From Kamptonema formosum PCC 10802 (GTDB taxonomy: Bacteria > Cyanobacteriota > Cyanobacteriia > Cyanobacteriales > Oscillatoriaceae): a DNA stretch of 39,350 bases. Under the pieces are notes generated by a model that saw only the letters and a list, made by a program, of their open reading frames with translations, did no database searches and had not been told where the DNA came from. The translations under genes were made by a program, and so were the position numbers. Below are positions 6,246-15,066 of the stretch, in pieces (within the stretch, counting starts at the first letter, position 1; each line of letters begins with the position of its first letter). The stretch spans positions 6,360,317 to 6,399,666 of the forward strand of contig NZ_KB235948.1 of the NCBI RefSeq assembly GCF_000332335.1. Direction: 5' to 3'.

Positions 6246-8573
6246 ATGAAAAACACCCCTGAGCGCAATGGGTTGGAGCTAACGGAATCAATCTCCGTAG
6301 CGGGTTCTGTTGCGGGGACAATTATGGCCGTTGCGTCCCAGCAGCTGATCTACGCGGCTGCCCCCCTGAGTTTGGCCCTCTCGCTGAGTTTGATTAACCG
6401 CCGCCGGTTCGAGCAGTCATTTGAGCAGAATATCGCTTCTGTCTTGGCTGAGATGGGGAATCGCGTCACCCAAAGCGACCGGCAACTCTCAGGGGAAATG
6501 CAAGCGGTGCGCAATACAGTTGCCGCTTTGCAGGCTGCCCCCCAGCCGGCAGCAGACTTCAATCCCATAAAGGAAGAACTCTACCAGCTGCAAAAGCGAT
6601 TTGACACCTTAGAAGAAGCCATAAACAGCTTCAGGGAAGCAGCTGAAAGCCATGAAGAACAAGACATGGCTGAACTTTTTCCCACCTTTGACCCCACTGA
6701 CATGGAGCAACAGATTATGCTGCTCCAAAAAAACATTACCTTATTATCTGAAGCCTTTAACCAGCGCCCAGAAGCGAGCCGGTTGCCAGAATTAAATCAG
6801 CTTGTCGCTTCCCTGCAACAGCAGCTAGAAGCACTTCCTCAAACTGCCCCAGCTTTTGACCCCACTCCCCTGCATCAAGAAATTCAGCAAGTCAAGGCAG
6901 CACTCGCTCAAATCCCAACCAGTCCTGCCTTCGACCCCACTCCCCTGCAGCTGCAAATACAGCAAATGCAAGCCAGTATTTCCTTATTAACCCAGGCGTT
7001 TAACAGCCGCTTGGAACCCCAGCATATAGAAGAATTAAAGTACAGCGCCGCCAGCCTGCAACAGCAGCTAGAAGCAATTCCCGCACCCTTTGACCCCACT
7101 CCCCTCAACCAGGAGCTTCAGCAATTAACTGCAGCCGTTATTGAGCTGCAAAACATTCCAGCCTTTGACCCCACTCCCCTGGAGGAACAGATTCAGCAAC
7201 TCCAAGTAAACCTATCCACATTAAGCAAAGCATTCAACCACCGCTCGGAACCCCAGCTCATAGAGGAATTGCGGCAGAACGTCGCGCGCGTCAAACAGCA
7301 GGTAGAAACCCTTGCTGGTCCCTTTGACCCCACTGCCTTAGAGCAGCAGATTGAAGAATTAAAGATTGCCCTCTCCGAACGGCCAAACACATCTTCCTTT
7401 GACCCCACTGTTCTAGAGCAGGAGATTCAGGAATTAAAAGCAGCCCTCGCCGAACCGCCAAACGCACCTTCCTTTGACCCCACTGTTCTAGAGCAGCAGA
7501 TTGAGGGATTAAAAATTGCCCTCTCCGAGCAGCCAAACCCATCTTCCTTTGACCCCACTGTTCTAGAGCAGGAGATTCAGGAATTAAAGGCAGCCCTCGC
7601 CGAGCGGCCAAACACACCTGCCTTTGACCCCAGTGTTCTAGAGCAAGAGATTCAGGAATTAAAGGCAGCCCTCACCGAGCGGCCAAACACACCGGCCTTT
7701 GACCCTACGCCTCTAGAGCAGCAGATTCAGCAACTCCAAGAAAGCCTCTCCTCCTTAACCGAGGCATTTAACCGGCGCTCGGAACCCCAGCAGATAGAAG
7801 AATTAAAGCAGAGCGCTGCCGGTGTCAGACAGCAGCTAGAAGCCCTTCCCACCCCCTACGATCCCAGCGAGCTAAAAGGAGAAATTCAGCAGCTCAAAGG
7901 AGAAATCCAGTCTCTGCGCCAGCAGCTGCAAGACTCGCTGCGCCCGGTGGAGTCCGCCCAAACACAGTTCAGTGCCGAAATCGCCACACTCCCGCAACTC
8001 GCCGAGAGTTTCGCTCAGATGCAGGAGCAGTTGCAGCAGCTGCAGAAGCTCACCGCCAAACTGGATGAAAGAACTAAACAGCAGGAAGAGAAACAGCTCC
8101 TGACTTCTATGGTGGCATCCGCAGCCGCTCCCGCAAAGAAACCTGAAGCTAAAAACCGTTTGACTACTCCGCAAGACCGGCTGCAGTCCTTGGTGGCGAT
8201 GGCGCAGCAACACGGCATTGGCAGGGAATTTCTGCGCCTAGTGCAAGCTGGACAGCAACACCAGCTCACCCTCAATCCGTGGCCCACTCATTTAATGTTC
8301 AGCCCGCCACTGAGCCTGATAGCCAAAGCCCCGAGCAATTGGTCTAACTGCCTGTTTGGAATTTCCGCCCAGCCTGAGAAAAATGGCAAAATAAAACTCT
8401 GGGTTTCGTCCCAAGCGTTCGCTAACTTTTATCCCAGCCAGAAATATAATGTCCCGTCAATTCTCGGAAGTGATGGCTGGCGCGAGATGGAAAGCGCGGA
8501 TCTGGAGGCGTTCGTGGCCAATCTGGAGAGCTTATTTGAACAGATAGAAGCTGAATCAAAATCTGCGAGCTGA
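6246..8573 (+). CDS. Membrane-tethered coiled-coil repeat protein of unknown function
   Basis: A 775-residue protein. Residues about 18-48 are hydrophobic (SISVAGSVAGTIMAVA, then a second AAPLSLALSLSL stretch) followed by NRRRFEQ, a membrane-anchor pattern. Residues about 60-630 are heptad-like helices punctuated by recurring F-D-P-T/S motifs, each followed by LEQ-x-IQ-x-L. Two unit types occur: a long one of about 50 residues (LS-x-LT-x-AFN-x-R-x-EPQ) and a short 25-residue one repeated five times (residues 360-484). The last 125 residues form a globular-looking domain (DRLQSLVAMAQQHGIGREFL ... LWVSSQAFANFYP). No catalytic motif is seen. It is likely a long rod reaching from the membrane to a terminal domain. 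It lies downstream of the CHAT operon with its own upstream region, so a functional link is only possible. Confidence 0.85.
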   Translation: MKNTPERNGLELTESISVAGSVAGTIMAVASQQLIYAAAPLSLALSLSLINRRRFEQSFEQNIASVLAEMGNRVTQSDRQLSGEMQAVRNTVAALQAAPQPAADFNPIKEELYQLQKRFDTLEEAINSFREAAESHEEQDMAELFPTFDPTDMEQQIMLLQKNITLLSEAFNQRPEASRLPELNQLVASLQQQLEALPQTAPAFDPTPLHQEIQQVKAALAQIPTSPAFDPTPLQLQIQQMQASISLLTQAFNSRLEPQHIEELKYSAASLQQQLEAIPAPFDPTPLNQELQQLTAAVIELQNIPAFDPTPLEEQIQQLQVNLSTLSKAFNHRSEPQLIEELRQNVARVKQQVETLAGPFDPTALEQQIEELKIALSERPNTSSFDPTVLEQEIQELKAALAEPPNAPSFDPTVLEQQIEGLKIALSEQPNPSSFDPTVLEQEIQELKAALAERPNTPAFDPSVLEQEIQELKAALTERPNTPAFDPTPLEQQIQQLQESLSSLTEAFNRRSEPQQIEELKQSAAGVRQQLEALPTPYDPSELKGEIQQLKGEIQSLRQQLQDSLRPVESAQTQFSAEIATLPQLAESFAQMQEQLQQLQKLTAKLDERTKQQEEKQLLTSMVASAAAPAKKPEAKNRLTTPQDRLQSLVAMAQQHGIGREFLRLVQAGQQHQLTLNPWPTHLMFSPPLSLIAKAPSNWSNCLFGISAQPEKNGKIKLWVSSQAFANFYPSQKYNVPSILGSDGWREMESADLEAFVANLESLFEQIEAESKSAS
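7323..7697 (+). repeat. Five 75-bp tandem repeats within the coiled-coil gene
   Basis: The TTTGACCC start of each unit falls at 7323, 7398, 7473, 7548 and 7623, exactly 75 bp apart, with a sixth partial start at 7698. Units are highly similar at the DNA level (GACCCCACTGTTCTAGAGCA) and encode a 25-residue coiled-coil segment. The exact spacing makes copy-number variation between strains likely. Confidence 0.92.
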
Positions 8574-8623
8574 TCGCAGGGCGGGTGACGCGCTTCGCCT
8601 CACCCACCCCAACCCCAGCCTTC

Positions 8624-8759
8624 TATAGCAGTAGCCATTTAGGTTAGGACGTAGGACAGGCGTCTCGCCTGTCCCAGAGACTTAGAGGGCAGGCGTCGCG
8701 CCTGCCCTACGTCTATACTTCGTATCAAGCGTGTCCTAAACTGACTGCCTGCTGCTATA
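8624..8759. mobile_element. MITE-like element with imperfect terminal inverted repeats
   Basis: The ends TATAGCAGTAGCC...GGTTAGGAC (8624-8650) and GTCCTAAA...GCTGCTATA (8733-8759) are inverted copies of each other over about 27 bp with a few mismatches. Inside are two perfect palindromes: GGACAGGCGTCTCGCCTGTC(C) at 8654-8674 and the GGGCAGGCGTCGCGCCTGCC(C) core of 8686-8708. It encodes nothing and is about 136 bp long, fitting a non-autonomous miniature element between convergent genes. Confidence 0.65.
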
Positions 8760-8799
8760 ATTTGAAGCCGCAGGGTGTGTGACCCAAATCTTCCAAATC

Positions 8800-9291
8800 T
8801 TAGCGATAATTCGTAAATTGCAAAGCTACCGGCCAATCTTCTTGCTTCAGCCGCTGAATCACCGCTTGCAAGTCGTCCTTCGACTTCGCCGAAACCCGCA
8901 CAGCATCGCCTTGAATCGAGGCTTGCACCTTCTTGAACTCGTCGCGAATCAGCTTGCTAATCTGCTTGCCAATCTCCTGAGCGATGCCCTTTTTCAGCTT
9001 AATCACCTGACGGACGCGATTGCCGCTGGCAGTTTCAACCTTGCCGTAATCAAAGATTTTCAGCGACAGGTTGCGCTTCACTGCCTTTTGCTGCAAAACC
9101 CCGTGAACGGCTTGCAGCGTCATCTCACTGTCCGTGCTGACCGTAATCTCCTCTTCGCCGAGATCGACCGATGTTTTTGTATTTTTCAGGTCGTACCGGC
9201 TGTTAATTTCCCGCACAGTTTGGTCTACGGCATTCACCAATTCCTGCCGGTCAAAGTCGCTGACGATATCAAAAGAAGAAGTATCAGCCAT
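8800..9291 (-). CDS. YajQ-family nucleotide-binding protein
   Basis: A 163-residue cytoplasmic protein of the YajQ/UPF0234 family, whose members bind nucleotides or RNA and in some bacteria act as cyclic-di-GMP effectors. The ATG at 9291 is chosen because it starts the family signature [20 protein letters not shown] and gives the usual length; an upstream in-frame start (9417) would add 42 residues encoded partly by a palindromic repeat. Further family blocks are [13 protein letters not shown] and the C-terminal [16 protein letters not shown] with VALQFTNYR at the end. The gene stands alone, convergent with the coiled-coil gene across the MITE-like element. Whether it binds c-di-GMP here is unknown. 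Confidence 0.92.
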   Translation of the reverse strand: MADTSSFDIVSDFDRQELVNAVDQTVREINSRYDLKNTKTSVDLGEEEITVSTDSEMTLQAVHGVLQQKAVKRNLSLKIFDYGKVETASGNRVRQVIKLKKGIAQEIGKQISKLIRDEFKKVQASIQGDAVRVSAKSKDDLQAVIQRLKQEDWPVALQFTNYR

Positions 9292-9314
9292 AGATAATCT
9301 TTTGGTAAGCTTAT

Positions 9315-9436
9315 GATTGCTAATTTGCTGTCCCTGGGCGACTGCCGGTTTGGACTTCTCAGAAACCGGGTTTCTTTTAGCGACCGGGAGAGAAACCCGG
9401 TTTCTTAACCCCGGCAAACTTCTGATTGCTAATTTG
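9315..9436. repeat. Palindrome pair flanked by 14-bp direct repeats
   Basis: GATTGCTAATTTGC occurs at 9315-9328 and again at 9423-9436. Between them AGAAACCGGGTTTCT (9361-9375) faces AGAAACCCGGTTTCT (9391-9405). The flanking direct repeats could be a target duplication from insertion of a small element, or part of the element itself. The segment lies between yajQ and the MAPEG gene and may also terminate the latter's neighbour transcripts. Confidence 0.55.
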
Positions 9437-9443
9437 CCCTCGC

Positions 9444-9854
9444 TCAGCCGCCTGCAGCCAGCAAGCTGAGGACAAAGAGAGTGCCGGTGGAAAGCGTGCC
9501 AATGCCAAACATCAGCGAACGCGCCAGCGGCACATTTGCAATATAAAAAACAGAGTACAGCAACCTAGCCGCTACAAAAGCGAGCGCCGCCCAAGCTGCC
9601 AAATCCGAATCGACGCCGGTGGCGTAAGCCATCAGCGCCGCCGCCGCAAACACCATAAACGTTTCAAACGAATTCTGGTGCGCCCAAGTCGCTCTTTGGG
9701 CGTAGGGCGGCAATTTGTCAAACATGGCGCGGGGCGCTGAGATGTCGTACCCCACTTGGGCGCGAGCGTAGCCCACCAGCAGGAAAGGGACATAAATCAG
9801 CACAGCCGCCGCCACAATTGCATAAAGCAGAATGGCAGACACAGGGAATTGCAT
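9444..9854 (-). CDS. MAPEG-family integral membrane protein
   Basis: A 136-residue, four-helix membrane protein of the MAPEG superfamily (membrane-associated proteins in eicosanoid and glutathione metabolism). Hydrophobic segments lie at about 5-28, 66-84, 86-108 and 113-134. Family-like features are R-x-P-x-x-Y/W-A-x-R-A-x-W-A-H-x-N-x-x-E (here from [18 protein letters not shown]) and [11 protein letters not shown] before the third loop. Bacterial members are mostly uncharacterised; some act as glutathione transferases or peroxidases. It starts at a clear ATG (9854). Specific substrate cannot be assigned. Confidence 0.85.
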   Translation of the reverse strand: MQFPVSAILLYAIVAAAVLIYVPFLLVGYARAQVGYDISAPRAMFDKLPPYAQRATWAHQNSFETFMVFAAAALMAYATGVDSDLAAWAALAFVAARLLYSVFYIANVPLARSLMFGIGTLSTGTLFVLSLLAAGG

Positions 9855-9948
9855 TCGGGGTTACTTATTATGGGGGTCAAAAGGTGATGGGTCATTGGTT
9901 ATCGGTCAAAAAGCAAAACACTAATGACTTTTCACCAATGACGTTGGC

Positions 9949-10452
9949 TCAGTCAAAGTAGAACAGGGTCACCACTCGGCGCTGCTCTTCCGCTTCCTGA
10001 CAGCTGCGCAGCAGTGTTTGACTGTCGTGAAACGCAAAGCAGATCAGCTGCTGGCACCGAGAAACAATCTCCTGATTGCAGAGGGCGCTGGCTTCCGCGA
10101 GGGACAGGCTGTCATTGCTGGGATTTTCCACCAAGTGCATCACCTGTTCCAGCTGCGTTCGAGATTCCGCCGGCTGGCGGTCCAGACTTTGGGGCAAGAT
10201 TACCGTTAGCATATTTGGATCGGCCCGCATCGCTCCTTTGATAGCAGCGGAATTCGTGCCGGTGGCACCTGAGGTGATGATCCGGTTACCGCCTAAAACC
10301 AGCGCGTAGCTCATCATCTCAATCAGGTGCTGGTGTGTGAGCGGGACATGGCGCGATCCCAATATAGCAATCCGCTTAGAACCCGTTTGCTGGATCGTCG
10401 CCAGCTCTTGTGCGAGTGTATCTATTTTGGGTATTTCTATCGATTGACTCAA
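9949..10452 (-). CDS. DprA/SLOG-like Rossmann-fold protein
   Basis: A 167-residue protein resembling short cyanobacterial proteins annotated as DNA recombination-mediator protein A. It has the nucleotide-binding Rossmann pattern of the SLOG/DprA group: KRIAILGSRHVP, then GNRIITSGATGTN, and LTVILPQSLDRQP. It lacks the extra domains of full DprA, so a role in DNA uptake or RecA loading is not assured; ligand binding is equally possible. The start is TTG at 10452, because an in-frame TAA lies just upstream and no ATG or GTG is available. The C-terminus ends TLFYFD. It stands alone between MAPEG and the divergent carotenoid oxygenase. Confidence 0.75.
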   Translation of the reverse strand: MSQSIEIPKIDTLAQELATIQQTGSKRIAILGSRHVPLTHQHLIEMMSYALVLGGNRIITSGATGTNSAAIKGAMRADPNMLTVILPQSLDRQPAESRTQLEQVMHLVENPSNDSLSLAEASALCNQEIVSRCQQLICFAFHDSQTLLRSCQEAEEQRRVVTLFYFD

Positions 10453-10636
10453 AGACGCTTATTCGCTGAACAGTACAACCTTGATATTTTAACAAACACA
10501 GCCGCCTAAAGCACCCCTTTTTGGCTGTAAGTATTTATTGAGATTGGCTAGGCGGCAGCTGGCCTGACCCCGCGTCCCCTCTCCCACTGGCCGGCGCTGG
10601 CCGCCAACCGCTCAACAGCCCCACTTTGAGGAAAAA

Positions 10637-12070
10637 ATGACTGTCACCACCCCACCGGCATCTCCGCCAGCTTGGGCAAAAGCAATCCTGCCACCGGCAG
10701 CCGAATTTGGCCCAACCCCCCTGCCCGTCACTGCCGGTGCCATCCCCACCGGCTTGCGCGGCACCCTCTACCGCAATGGCCCAGCCCGGCTCGAACGCGG
10801 CGGGCGTCGGGTGGGGCACTGGTTTGATGGCGATGGAGCCATCCTGGCCACCGTCTTCGCCGCCACCGCCACCGGCACCTATCGCTATGTGCGCACAGCC
10901 GGCTATCTGGAAGAACAAGCCAAAGGCCAGATGCTCTACGGCGGTTACGGCACCCTCTCACCCGCCCCCTTCTGGCAGCGGTTGGCCAAACAAGTCAAAA
11001 ATGCCGCCAACACCAGTGTGCTGGCACTTCCCGACAGACTGCTGGCCCTTTGGGAGGGCGGGCACCCCCACGCCCTCGACCCACACACCCTCGAAACCCT
11101 CGGACTCGACAGTCTCGGGTGGTTAGCCCCGAACTGGTTCTATTCCGCCCACCCCAAACAAGATCCTCAAACCGGCGAGATTTATAACTTTGGCGTCACC
11201 CCCGGCAAAACGAGCCAATTGCGCGTTTCCCGGTGCAACAGCCAGCTCCAGCTGCTCCAACAGACCGCCATTCCCCTCAATGGCGTCCCCCTGATTCACG
11301 ATTTTGCCCTCGCCGGCCCCTATCTGATCTTCTTCATTTCCCCCGTGCGGTTGCAGGTGATCCCCGCACTCTTGCAGCTCAAAAGCCTCAGCGACGCCCT
11401 CCGCTGGTGTCCTGAAAAAGGAACTCAGATTCTGGTACTTGACAGAACCACCCTTTCTGTGGTAAGCAAAAGCGAAGCCGAACCGTGGTATCAGTGGCAT
11501 TTCGCCAACGGGTATGCCGGCGAGGGCGGGGCTGTGGTAGTGGACATTGTGCGCTATGACGATTTTCAGACCAACCAGCGCCTGAAAGAAGTGGCTGCCG
11601 GCCAAACCCAAACGCCGGCCCAAGGTTCCCTCTGGCGGGTGCGTCTGGAGCCGCTTTCCGGCAAAATCGCCGAAATGCGACAGCTTCTGGCACGCAGCTG
11701 CGAATTCCCGGCAGTGCCAGCTTCCGAGGTGGGGCGAGAAAACCGCTTTACCTATTTATCGCTGCACCGGCAGGGAACGGACGTTCTCACGGAACTGTAC
11801 GACAGCATCGGGCGTTTCGACAGTCAAACCGGCACCCTCACCGAGGCCAACTTAGGGGCGGGCCGGTATCCGGCAGAACCGATTTACGCCCCAGATGCGG
11901 ACAGTCCCCAGCAGGGGTGGATTTTGACGGTGGTGTTTGACAGCGAGCAGAACCGCAGCGAAGTGTGGGTGTTTGACGCCCTGGGCTTGGACGGCGAGCC
12001 GGTGTGCCGGCTGGCCCTGCCAGAGGTTGTGCCCCCAGGATTTCACGGCACTTGGGTTCCTGCCGGCTAG
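10637..12070 (+). CDS. Carotenoid/apocarotenoid cleavage oxygenase
   Basis: A 477-residue non-haem iron enzyme of the carotenoid oxygenase (RPE65/CCD) family, which splits a double bond of carotenoids or apocarotenals with O2, giving retinal-type products. The four iron-binding His of the seven-bladed propeller are visible: His172 (YSAHPK), His221 (LIHDFAL), His288 (WHFANGY) and His470 (FHGTW). The N-terminal LYRNGPARLERGG and HWFDGDGAI blocks are typical. The ATG follows GAGGA at 10628-10632, a good ribosome site. Cyanobacterial relatives include the apocarotenoid-15,15'-oxygenase Diox1/ACO; substrate here is inferred by family only. Confidence 0.92.
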   Translation: MTVTTPPASPPAWAKAILPPAAEFGPTPLPVTAGAIPTGLRGTLYRNGPARLERGGRRVGHWFDGDGAILATVFAATATGTYRYVRTAGYLEEQAKGQMLYGGYGTLSPAPFWQRLAKQVKNAANTSVLALPDRLLALWEGGHPHALDPHTLETLGLDSLGWLAPNWFYSAHPKQDPQTGEIYNFGVTPGKTSQLRVSRCNSQLQLLQQTAIPLNGVPLIHDFALAGPYLIFFISPVRLQVIPALLQLKSLSDALRWCPEKGTQILVLDRTTLSVVSKSEAEPWYQWHFANGYAGEGGAVVVDIVRYDDFQTNQRLKEVAAGQTQTPAQGSLWRVRLEPLSGKIAEMRQLLARSCEFPAVPASEVGRENRFTYLSLHRQGTDVLTELYDSIGRFDSQTGTLTEANLGAGRYPAEPIYAPDADSPQQGWILTVVFDSEQNRSEVWVFDALGLDGEPVCRLALPEVVPPGFHGTWVPAG

Positions 12071-12079
12071 GGGGTGAAC

Positions 12080-12142
12080 AAACCGGGTTTCTTTAGCACA
12101 ATCTGCCGTTTTTGGCGCTGAATTCTCAGAGAAACCCGGTTT
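12080..12142. terminator. Bidirectional hairpin between convergent genes
   Basis: AAACCGGGTTTCT (12080-12092) pairs perfectly with AGAAACCCGGTTT (12130-12142), with a 37-bp loop, between the ends of the carotenoid oxygenase and the phosphotransacetylase-like gene. It belongs to the dispersed AGAAACCGGGTTTCT family and probably serves as terminator for both strands. Confidence 0.5.
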
Positions 12143-12158
12143 CAAAGGATGGCTTGAC

Positions 12159-13250
12159 CTAGGCCCTAGCGACTGCCGGCTGCAAGCCGATCCCTGCCAG
12201 CAAGCGGTCAATATCGAAATGTTCTGCCATCATTTGCACGATATATTCCACCTTGACCGGTTCCTGGAGGCGAACTTGGCCCAAGGCGCGCTCAATAATT
12301 TCCACCGTTGCCAGGGTGTCGAGGGCCACTGACAGCACCGGCACCTCCACCTCTTCGGCACGGCTGAGAACTGCCGGTGGGGGCTGGATGTGGCCGGTGA
12401 GTACCAGGCACTGGGTATTGGTTTCCAGCGCCGCCATTTGGATATCCGTGCGGTCCCCGCCGGTGACCACAGCCATATTTCTCCCTTCAGAGAAATATTT
12501 GATCGCCGAGCTGACATTCATCGCCCCAATGGTGAGAGTTTCCACCATCAAATCGAGCCGGTCAGACCGGCAGAGCACCTCAGCGCCTAGCCGGCGGGAC
12601 AGTTCAGCGACACTGACGCTGCGCAGCAAGTTGCTTCTGGGCAGCATGCCCAAAACCGGCACCCCTTGCGACTCCAGAAAAGGGCGAACTGCTTCTTCAG
12701 CGGTGAGCAGCAGCTCTGCGGGAATGTCGTTGAGCAACACGCCCGAGAGGCGAGCCCCCAAGCGCTGCTTAGCGGCCAACAGCCCCTCAACCGACAGCAC
12801 CGACTGCAAGCCTGCCACCAGCAGGACCGAAGCGTCAGCGGCCTCAGCCACCTGCGGCAGGGACAAATTCAGCAGCAACCCTTCCTCCAGAGTTCCCGCG
12901 CCTTCAAGCAGCACCAAATCTCCAGAAGCCCCGCGCGCGGATTTCGCTAGAGCCTGGGAATAGTCAGTGGCATCTTCCCCCTGAAGGCGTTTGGCGAGCG
13001 CCGCTTCATCCAAAAAGACAAGCGTCGGCAGCAGCCGGTTTTCGGGCAGGTTGAGGGTTTTTGCCACCTGGCGCACATCCTCATCAATGCCATCCGCCGG
13101 ACTGACACTCGGACAAGTTCCCAGAGGTTTTCCGTAAGCGATATCCAGTTTTTTTTGCTGCAACTGGTGGGCTATTCCCAGGATGGTAGCGGTCTTGCCG
13201 CTGAAAGGCTCCGCTGACCCAATCAGTAAATATTTAGGGGATTTTCGCAC
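12159..13250 (-). CDS. Phosphotransacetylase-family / DRTGG-domain protein
   Basis: A 363-residue protein with an N-terminal BioD/CobQ-type P-loop domain (residues about 5-20, GSAEPFSGKTATILGIAHQL; further YGKPLGTCP and a LVLLEGAGTLEEG switch-like block) and a DRTGG-type regulatory domain at about 215-320 (NVSSAIKYF, VVTGGDRTDIQMAAL, CLVLTGHIQPP). The same architecture forms the N-terminal part of some phosphotransacetylases, but the acetyl-transfer domain is absent. It is widely annotated in cyanobacteria as phosphotransacetylase family protein without proven activity. The start is GTG at 13250 with AGGAG upstream at good spacing. Confidence 0.8.
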   Translation of the reverse strand: MRKSPKYLLIGSAEPFSGKTATILGIAHQLQQKKLDIAYGKPLGTCPSVSPADGIDEDVRQVAKTLNLPENRLLPTLVFLDEAALAKRLQGEDATDYSQALAKSARGASGDLVLLEGAGTLEEGLLLNLSLPQVAEAADASVLLVAGLQSVLSVEGLLAAKQRLGARLSGVLLNDIPAELLLTAEEAVRPFLESQGVPVLGMLPRSNLLRSVSVAELSRRLGAEVLCRSDRLDLMVETLTIGAMNVSSAIKYFSEGRNMAVVTGGDRTDIQMAALETNTQCLVLTGHIQPPPAVLSRAEEVEVPVLSVALDTLATVEIIERALGQVRLQEPVKVEYIVQMMAEHFDIDRLLAGIGLQPAVARA

Positions 13251-13380
13251 ACCCTCACTCCTATAGTTGAACGTCTGCAGCCGAGCTGCCGTTTTACCAT
13301 ACTAAATCAGCGGATACACTTCCCGTTAAAATTGCGCATTGGGTATTTTCCCCTTATCCTAGCTTTCTCTGAAAGCCCGA

Positions 13381-13782
13381 TCACTCTTCTGGCCGCAACA
13401 ACTTCCGGTAGAAAGCTTTCGAGAAATCCACCGTGTGATAGCGCTTGTAATTGACGATCAGGTCGATTAAGTGATCGACAAATTCAAAATTGGCCATCTT
13501 GACTTCGTAACTCAGCTGCTCCCCCTGGGTGCTAAACTGCATCCGGCAACCGATCAGGTCGGCGGGAATCGTGGAGACAGTCCAGGTGGCGACAAAAGGA
13601 ATATTCTCACCGCCTTCAATTTTGCGCTCTCCCTCCAAACTCTTCTTCTGGTAGAGGCTGAGCGCTCGCGGCAAGAGAGCGCGCTTGGGGCCCTCTTTAT
13701 AGTAGGGCTGGTATACCATGATCTGCCCGCTCTCAACGGGCTGAAGTTGATCGATGAGCGATCCGCTCACATTGGCCTCCAT
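13381..13782 (-). CDS. ebsA: EbsA-like type IV pilus biogenesis protein
   Basis: A 133-residue soluble protein that resembles, from memory, cyanobacterial EbsA, a small protein of the type IV pilus machinery first linked to biofilm self-suppression in Synechococcus. Conserved-looking blocks are SLYQKKSLEGERKIEGGENI, PFVATWTVSTIPADLIGCRM and the C-terminal FSKAFYRKLLR. The ATG at 13782 is preferred; a longer frame to 13824 adds 14 residues without a family match. No membrane segment is present. The neighbours are not pilus genes. Identity rests on motif recall and not on a search. Confidence 0.55.
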   Translation of the reverse strand: MEANVSGSLIDQLQPVESGQIMVYQPYYKEGPKRALLPRALSLYQKKSLEGERKIEGGENIPFVATWTVSTIPADLIGCRMQFSTQGEQLSYEVKMANFEFVDHLIDLIVNYKRYHTVDFSKAFYRKLLRPEE

Positions 13783-14085
13783 TTCCTGATAAATTGGCAC
13801 GCTTCGGGACCTGACACCAGGCACCGGCGAGGGCGGCGGCGGGCCCGACAGGGGCAGGGCACCACTGTTGAGGGACTGGACTCGTGGCAGGGGACAAGCT
13901 CACCTGAAGGCCAGGGGCACCGCCGAGCCCCACTCCCACCCGATCTTAACCAATGCCGGGGAGCCGTCGCCTGGCTTGTGCCGGCTCTCCCTGGTGCCGG
14001 TGCACATTTAATTGTTGACGGTTTGGCAGCACAGCCTCAAAATTTATGAAACACTTAACGATAGAACACAAAACTATACAAACCT
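13783..14085. promoter_or_regulatory. Divergent intergenic region between ebsA-like and radical SAM genes
   Basis: This 303-bp gap is GC-rich on the left and AT-rich near 14000-14085. TTGACG at 14015-14020 with CAAAAT at 14038-14043 (17-bp spacer) is a possible promoter reading into the radical SAM gene. No ORF or RNA gene is seen in the rest. Confidence 0.3.
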
Positions 14086-15066
14086 ATGGCACCTTTGGTT
14101 GCGAATTATTACCTGACCTATCGCTGCAACGCCCGCTGCCATTTTTGTAACATCTGGGCCCTGGAACCGAATCAGGAAGCAGATTTTACCACAATTCAGC
14201 AGAATCTGGGCGACTTGCAGCGGCTGGGGGTCAAATATGTGGACTTTACGGGTGGCGAACCGCTGCTGCGCCAAGACGTGGGCCAGATTTACACCGAGGC
14301 CAAACGGCAGGGCTTCATCACCAGCATCACCACCAACACCATCCTGTACCCCAAAAAAGCCAAAGAAATTCAGGGGTTAGTGGACTTCCTGAATTTTTCT
14401 CTGGACGGGCCAGATGCGGAAACTCACGACCAGTCGCGGGGGGTGAAGATATTTGACACCCTGGTGGAGTCAGTGAAAATCGCCCATTCGCTCGGGGAGT
14501 ATCCCGTGCTCAACCACACCGTCACCGCCCAAAACTACGATCGGATCGACGAGGTGGCGGAGCTGGGCAAACGGCTGGGCGTGCGGGTTTGGCTCAACCC
14601 CGCCTTCACCGCTCACGACAACTACAACTCCAAGAAAAACCCCACACCGGACATGGTGGCGGCCATTGAGGCGGCAGCGAAGAAGTACAGTAATGTCGGA
14701 TACAATAAGGCAGCATTGGCTTTCATAGAAGCTGGGGGGAACGACACCAAAAATCCCCGCTGCAAAGCGGTGGAGGCCGTGATAGCCATTTCGCCAGATA
14801 ACAAGTTGCTGCTGCCCTGCTACCATTTTGCCCAAACCGGCATACCCATTAACGGCAGCCTGTACGAACTTTACCGGCAGTCGGAAGAAGTGGAAAAGTA
14901 CCGCACTAGCCAGGGCAAACTGTCCGTGTGCGAGGGCTGTACGGTATGGTGTTACTTGATCCCCAGCTTCTTTAAGGGTGTGGACAAATATTGGTTTTTA
15001 AATCAAGTAACCTATGCCGGCGAATTCCTGGCCAGAAAACGATTCTTACAACGAGCTGTGGTCTGA
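14086..15066 (+). CDS. Radical SAM protein with SPASM-like Cys-rich C-terminus
   Basis: A 326-residue radical S-adenosylmethionine enzyme. The cluster motif C-x3-C-x2-C is Cys14, Cys18 and Cys21 (YRCNARCHFCNIW), followed by the SAM-binding GGEPLL at about residue 59 and a TIM-barrel-like core. The C-terminal region has more Cys (NPRCKAVEAV, LLPCYHF, SVCEGCTVWCYL), the pattern of a SPASM/Twitch auxiliary iron-sulfur site used in peptide or sugar modification. Substrate is unknown. The next gene, a membrane glycosyltransferase, starts 53 bp before this stop, which implies co-expression and possibly a shared pathway. Confidence 0.88.
   Translation: MAPLVANYYLTYRCNARCHFCNIWALEPNQEADFTTIQQNLGDLQRLGVKYVDFTGGEPLLRQDVGQIYTEAKRQGFITSITTNTILYPKKAKEIQGLVDFLNFSLDGPDAETHDQSRGVKIFDTLVESVKIAHSLGEYPVLNHTVTAQNYDRIDEVAELGKRLGVRVWLNPAFTAHDNYNSKKNPTPDMVAAIEAAAKKYSNVGYNKAALAFIEAGGNDTKNPRCKAVEAVIAISPDNKLLLPCYHFAQTGIPINGSLYELYRQSEEVEKYRTSQGKLSVCEGCTVWCYLIPSFFKGVDKYWFLNQVTYAGEFLARKRFLQRAVV

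Noticed and set aside
7291-7617. 108-residue minus-strand frame with internal repeats
   Set aside because: It is the antisense shadow of the 75-bp tandem repeats in the coiled-coil gene; the periodicity comes from the real gene on the plus strand.
7323-7697. Possible CRISPR array
   Set aside because: The repeats are contiguous 75-bp in-frame units without unique spacers, and no cas genes are present.
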